DNA from: Brasenia schreberi
Taxonomy: Eukaryota; Streptophyta; Magnoliopsida; Nymphaeales; Cabombaceae
Direction: 5' to 3'
Length of the DNA stretch: 64,000 nt
NCBI GenBank assembly: GCA_036023115.1
Contig: JAYKKT010000079.1
Location: 7,611,501-7,675,500, forward strand
Made by a program: the position numbers and the translations under genes. Each line of letters opens with the position of its first letter. Position 1 is the stretch's first letter. Under the pieces are notes generated by a model, which did no database searches, had not been told where the DNA came from, and saw only the letters and a list, made by a program, of their open reading frames with translations. Shown one piece after another: positions 56,553 to 64,000 of this stretch.

Positions 56553-59114
56553 ATGCCCGAAGCACCAAAGCGTGAGTCCAATGCCGTGCCAAAGTCTTCC
56601 AATCGGCACAAAGACGCACTGCAATACATTGAGGATATCACAAGCAACGCTGATCAAGTCCAGGAAAGGGTGTTAGCTGAGATCCTCTCCCGCAATGCCA
56701 ATGTTGAATACCTCCGTCGATATGGCCTCGGCGGCCAAACGCACAGGGATATCTTCAAGAAGCTGCTGCCAGTCATCACCTATGAAGATCTGCAGCCTGA
56801 TGTTCACAGAATCGCAAGTGGTGATAAATCTCCGATCCTCGCCGCCGAGCCCGTTTCGGAGTTCCTCACCAGGTGACGTACTTGGTCATCATGATGTGAG
56901 AAACGCTCGTTTCGGTAGTGGGGATCATCCAAAACCGAGTGCATCTCGCTAGACCCATAGAATTTCCTTTGAATGCATGAATGAATGTCACAGCCGCAAT
57001 CTTTTATCGGTGAATTGAAAGTTCAATTTGTGTTGGTGCTGCACATTTACGTTTTATACCGCTTTTAAAAATCAACCTTTTAGTACCCGGAGTTCATCAT
57101 GTTAGGCCATTTTCGTGGCCGGATTTTATGAATCTTTCTTCCAGCATGATATTCATATCGTCCAACGTCAAAATTATAAATATGGCTTCGTCCTTCTTTT
57201 TGCTTTTTTCTTTCTTTCTTGTTATGCTGATGCGGTTGTAAATTTAATAATATGCAGCTCTGGGACATCAGGAGGAGAGAGAAAGCTGATGCCTACTGTT
57301 GAGGAAGAGATGGAAAGGAGATCTATGCTTTACAGCCTTCTGATGCCAGTGATGGATCAGTTTGTGCCTGGCCTTGATAAAGGCAAAGGCATGTATTTCT
57401 TGTTTGTCAAATCTGAGGCCAAGACGCCAGGAGGCCTTGTGGCTCGGCCTGTGCTCACTAGTTATTACAAGAGCAGGTATTTTACAAACAGGCCTTTTGA
57501 CCCATACACCAACTACACCAGCCCCAATGAAACCGTTCTTTGTCAAGACTCCTACCAAAGCATGTATTCCCAGCTCCTCTGTGGGCTCATCCAGCACAAG
57601 GAGGTGCTACGGGTTGGTGCTGTTTTCGCCTCGGGGTTCATCCGGGCGATCAAGTTCCTCGAACAGAATTGGCTCCAGCTTGTTGCCGACATTCGAACCG
57701 GCAATCTCAATGTCGGGATCACGGACCTTGATGTCAGGGCAGCCGTTACTGAACTTCTCAAACCAGATTCTAAGCTCGCCGATTTCATTGAGAACGAGTG
57801 CGGCAAGGGTTCCTGGCAAGGAATCATTCCCAGGCTGTGGCCAAACACCAAGTATATTGACGTGATTGTAACGGGCACCATGTCGCAGTACATACCCACA
57901 CTGGACTTCTATGGCAATGGCCTCCCTTTAGTTTGCACCATGTATGCATCGTCTGAGTGCTATTTTGGTCTGAACCTTAGGCCTTTGTGTGAGCCAAAGG
58001 ATGTGTGCTACGCTCTTCTCCCTACAATGGCGTACTTTGAGTTCCTTCCAGTAAACCGTTCTAATGACGTTGTTGATTCGCATGCCGTCTACAAAACTTT
58101 GAGCGGGAAAGAACAGAAGGAGCTTGTTGAACTTGTTGATGTAAAGCTTGGCCATGAATATGAACTTGTTGTCACCACGTATGCAGGTAAGATTCGTTGT
58201 CAAAATTATTTCTTATATCTCTTTCTTCGTCTATTGTCCTAAGGAAGCTGTTCACTGTTCTGTTTTCTGTCATCGTCTCTTCATGTGTCTAGGTGAAATT
58301 GGCTTTGAAACTCACATTCTTTTCCTACATTTGATATCAATCGCTATGCATGAGAAAATAATACTTTCGCAAAAGGAATTAAAAAATGCACGGAGTACCA
58401 TTGAGAGCCTTCTAAAGCCATTGGTCGCTTTTGTATTCCCAAAACTGCAGATGAGCTTTCGCATTGAAGATCAGCATTACCAACTTGCTTCTGATTCATA
58501 GGCTTAACATTGTTCGTACGTTTTCTGTTACAGGTCTCTATCGCTACAGAGTCGGGGATCTGCTGAAAGTTTCCGGATTCAAGAATAAGGCTCCTCAATT
58601 CCAATTTGTTTGCCGGAAAAATGTTGTTCTCAGCATTGATTCGGATAAAACCGATGAGGTCGAGCTCCAAAACGCGGTGAAGAATGCTGTACATCACCTG
58701 GAGCCTTTCGATGCCACCTTGGCTGAGTACACCAGCCATGCCGACACAAGCATCATACCGGGCCATTATGTGCTGTACTGGGAGCTCAAGCACGGTGCAA
58801 CTCTGGTACCCCCTTGTGTATTTGAAGACTGCTGCCTTACTATAGAAGAGTCACTCAACAGCGTCTATCGGCAAGGTCGCGCCTGTGACAAATCAATTGG
58901 CCCACTTGCGATCAAGGTCGTCGAGGTTGGGACCTTCGACAAGCTCATGGATTATGCTCTGAGCAATGGAGCCTCAATCAACCAGTACAAGACACCAAGA
59001 TGTGTGAAGTTCGCACCCATAATTGAGCTGCTGAACTCTAGGGTCCTGTCTTGCTACTTTAGCCCCAAGTGCCCCAAATGGTCACCTGGGCACAGGCAAT
59101 GGGGCACTCAATAA
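56553..59114 (+). CDS. GH3: GH3 acyl-acid-amido synthetase, three exons, likely IAA-amido synthetase (group II)
   Basis: Exons 56553-56872, 57258-58186 and 58534-59114 join to 1830 bases, 609 residues plus stop, the normal length for GH3. All introns are GT-AG (385 and 347 bases). The first splits the ATP-binding motif, as commonly seen in this family. Visible motifs: SSGTSGG at residues 107-113 (ATP/AMP phosphate loop), YASSECYFG at 336-344, LYRYRVGD at 418-425 (hinge) and [12 protein letters not shown] at 562-573, with the conserved lysine at 569. These enzymes adenylate an acyl acid and transfer it to an amino acid, in the cytosol. The C-terminal motif favours group II, the auxin-conjugating enzymes, which lower free IAA. 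The subclass is not fixed by eye. The ATG has a plant-like ACCATGCC context. No lesion was seen. Confidence 0.95.
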
Positions 59115-59603
59115 GTCAGCGTCCTTGTATCTTTACAGAAAAATTGGAGCCTGAAAGAGATCAAAACCGAGTTGCTTGCAATTTTTAGATAGGACCCACC
59201 TTATTCCTTTACCTCCTTTCCACCGTTTTTCCTCTGTAGTTTTAGAAATTCAGAATTACCCTCTTTAGTTGGCACTTAACACGCTTAGTTTGACTAAAAT
59301 GTTTGCCATGTACAAAGCAGTTCCAAAGCTAAAGAAGATTTTTCCCATTATCATCCCTTCTCCCTTTAGCATATATAAATTGATGATTGATTAGCTTCAG
59401 CTATTGATAGTTGGTGTCTCGCTCCCTTTTTAATTGTTTCTGTTGACACAACATAGAAGAACACTAAAGGAGGAAGAAATGAACTTCAATCAACTCGCCA
59501 GCACGTGTGTGGTGAGAGAAAGAACCACGAAAGATCCCTCCAGCGGTCCTCTTTCAAGACTAGCTACTATGCTTTTCTTACTAACAAGTCACATGGCTTA
59601 GCA
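59115..59603. other. GH3 3' flank
   Basis: Presumed 3' untranslated sequence follows the TAA at 59112-59114. No AATAAA was noticed close by. Nothing else was recognised. Confidence 0.4.
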
Positions 59604-61620
<2,017 letters not shown>

Positions 61621-61628
61621 CCTCTCTC

Positions 61629-61671
<43 letters not shown>
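61621..61671. repeat. (TC)n microsatellite
   Basis: About 25 TC units with one CCC break. The minus-strand frames through it encode Arg-Glu runs and are not genes. Confidence 0.96.
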
Positions 61672-61674
<3 letters not shown>

Positions 61675-62609
61675 AAATCCATCTTGCTTGTTGGTAGTCT
61701 CTCTCCCAGCATTGCTCCATCGTTGCTCCACCATTGATTCGAATGGTAGGATTGCTCTTTCTTTTCATTGGTAGATTTGCCTGGGATCATTAGGTATACC
61801 AATTTACTTCAATTTAATAAGTATAATCTGTAATTAGCCATTTGTTGACTGATTTTGTTTCATGCATATGCCATGCTTAAATTTTTTTATGTGCATAATG
61901 AATGAAAGAATGATGTGGACACCTTTCCTTTCATTCTTTATTTGGTATTGAAGGTAGAATAGTTTTAGGGCATCAATGGCATAACAAAGTCAGTATAATC
62001 TCGACGAGGAATTGCGTCCCTTCTAAATGCCAGCTTAATCTAAAGTTCCTGAAGATTGAGAAACCCAATAACTCTAATTGCAGCGAAATTAAAATAAAGG
62101 ATCCCAATGTCAGCATTATAATTCTCAAGAATTTGCAAAGGGAGATCGATTGGTGGAAATGACGATAGTTTCTTGAACTCATAGCGCTGAGATAAAGCTG
62201 ATAGTGTTGTGAGGTTGGGGAGTCTACCTTTGTCTGTATGGACCACCTGCTAATTTTTGTGGTTTTCAATGATTTTAAGGGGCGTTTTCTTTTCTCAGTC
62301 GCATTTGTGGTTTAGGGGAATTACAAATTATTTCATAGGGGAGATGCAGATTTATCTTTCTAATCCCGTTCTACTTCTCATTGTGTGTGCTGAAGTTGTG
62401 AATGAAATGTCCCTTTAAAATGTGCTTATTCTTTCAACATGATTGGTTTTTCCTATCTAGTTTATGCGTGTCTCCCTATCATGGAGATCCTAAGATGTAC
62501 TTGCCCTGTTAACCGACTAGTTGATTGAGGTTAGAAAGCAGAATATCTTTCAACTAGTTGGATCAAAATGATGCTCGTTGGCGATATGAAAAGTATTTTG
62601 GGTTGGATT
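61672..62609. other. Non-coding stretch, nothing recognised
   Basis: The minus-strand frame at 62269-61973 contains LSALSQRYEFKKLSSFPP-like text without a known domain. No further support. Confidence 0.4.
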
Positions 62610-62915
62610 CTTGTGGTACTTATGTGGTTTATAAGAAGGCAAAGAAACAAAAAAAGGTCATTAGTTGATAAAAAAAACAAAACCTTGGTAGGATTTATAT
62701 AAAAAGTTCAACTTAAAAGATTGTGAAAGCAATTTTTTACATAAGAAAACTAAAGATTGTATTAAAAGTGAAAATGAGAAGATTCTAGTGATAAGCAATA
62801 ATATAAATAATATATAGAAAAGTTATTTTATAAAGATACTAGCATTACCTTGAGAGAGTTGGCAAATTTAGAAAAGTAATTTTTATCAATATATTCAAAG
62901 AAATGAATGCGATCC
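62610..62915 (+). pseudogene. Decayed RTE LINE fragment (linker between endonuclease and RT)
   Basis: Text such as TATAAGAAGGCAAAGAAACA, AAAGGTCATTAGTTGAT, TAAAAGTGAAAATGAGAAGA and TTCTAGTGATAAGCAATAAT follows 12300-12620 of the intact RTE with many substitutions and indels. Both ends are unclear. Confidence 0.72.
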
Positions 62916-64000
62916 AATATGTATGATCCTCAAAAATAATTCAATTCGGGTTAATAGTGAGTCATGCATGAAAATCAAGGTACTCCAAAAAACAAAGGTC
63001 AAATTTGGTGTTGAAAATAATACCAATGAAAAGAGTTTGTTGAGAGATTTTTAGCACTAAGTGCATATATATAGGGTTTGAATAAAAAAATAGAGAGATT
63101 ACAATAAAAAATGAGAGAAATTCCTGGTCAAAGTTCAAAGGGTTTAATCAATGCAAGCTAGGGCATAGTTTGATAGAGACTGGACTAGGTTCCAAAGTCA
63201 ACTTTTAATGAGAGTTGCATTTAGGTGACCGATTGGTTGATGGCAACCTACATTGCATGGATATGGGTATGGTATTGGTACCCTATATGGGTATGTGTAC
63301 AAGGTACGTACATTTCAAAAATTCTGAGGTATACCACTTAAAAATATAAAAAAAGATTAATGTATGCAAATGAGTATAACTACAATACTAACTAACAAGT
63401 ATATCATATTAAAACAAGAAAGTTTCATTCAATAACATTTTCAACTTTATCCATATAACTTTCATATTGAAATTCAAAATCATAACATAAAAAACATCGT
63501 GTTTCAAGCGAACAATCTCAATCTCAATATTTTCCCTGCCATCATTTGTAAAAAGAATTCTTTGATATTTGGTTCATCGAGAGAAAGTTTTTAAACTTTA
63601 AAAATTCCTGCTCCTTCTAATGGATCCCAATTATCTCCACCAACATTCCAAATTTTTGTTTCGCCTTCCTTGTATTACTTGCTCATTCTTAAAAGAAGAC
63701 CAACGTTTGTATGAACAAAAACAAAATCTTCACTTCTTTGAAGCTTGAGCTTGTGTCTTCTATAAGAATGGATAAAAAATATATGCTCCAATTTCTTTTA
63801 CAGCATGAAGATGAACATAGTTTTGAAAGAGGCTTTAAAGTGACCATTTGAAGCTTAGGAATTGACGATATATATAATCTACCATTATTTGTGTGATAAA
63901 CTCTATCTATTTTCTAAACAATCGAATTGTCCAAACTCTTTTTTATTACTTGAGAATTTGAGAAATTCTTTTATCACCTCTACTCTTTCTTATGGATCTT
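62916..64000. other. AT-rich non-coding DNA to the window end
   Basis: Nothing recognised. Bases 63250-63310 have GGTAT/GGTAC-rich text reminiscent of a dispersed repeat but with no second copy in the window. Confidence 0.45.

Noticed and set aside
57115..58242. 375-residue GH3 open frame starting upstream of exon 2 and ending after it
   Set aside because: It reads through the 3' part of intron 1 and into intron 2. GT-AG sites at 56873/57257 and 58187/58533 restore the conserved SSGTSGG and [11 protein letters not shown] motifs.

Overview
The window looks like nuclear DNA of a flowering plant. It contains one intron-bearing GH3 acyl-acid-amido synthetase gene, Tat-lineage Ty3/gypsy elements with a second RNase H, a Ty1/copia element, plant RTE-clade LINEs with TTG tails and a decayed hAT transposase. 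Nothing in the sequence fixes the species, and I saw no tRNA, rRNA or CRISPR array.

Bases 1-28068 are a stack of retrotransposons inserted into one another. From the outside in: an old LTR fragment (F, 27607-28068); element D (minus strand, 19972-27606) inside it; element C (plus strand, 15601-19971 visible) inside the RNase H region of D; element A (minus strand, 1-8281 plus 15151-15600) inside the 3' untranslated part of C; a same-family solo LTR in opposite orientation (8282-15145) inside the 5' LTR of A; and a nearly intact RTE LINE (about 10911-14142) inside the solo LTR. A, C, D and the solo LTR share TGTAAACACCCC-type termini, a 9-bp inverted repeat ahead of the TATA box, iterated GAGC/GCTC hairpin repeats and a conserved block about 170 nt before the LTR 3' end.

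Bases 28069-51343 hold AT-rich non-coding DNA. It contains decayed RTE fragments (one only 49 bp long with a perfect 12-bp target duplication), a fold-back element, a structurally complete but dead Ty1/copia element (38069-43657) carrying an RTE insertion, and a further LTR of the gypsy group (E, about 44803-46926).

Bases 51344-64000 are the gene-bearing part: a CT/AT microsatellite, a GC-rich stretch without a recognisable gene, a hAT (DUF4371-type) transposase pseudogene on the minus strand, and the three-exon GH3 gene at 56553-59114 (609 residues, all core motifs present). Beyond it lie a second CT/TA microsatellite, unassigned DNA and one more RTE fragment. GH3 is the only gene that appears functional. 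Its expected role is conjugation of an acyl hormone, most likely indole-3-acetic acid, to amino acids.
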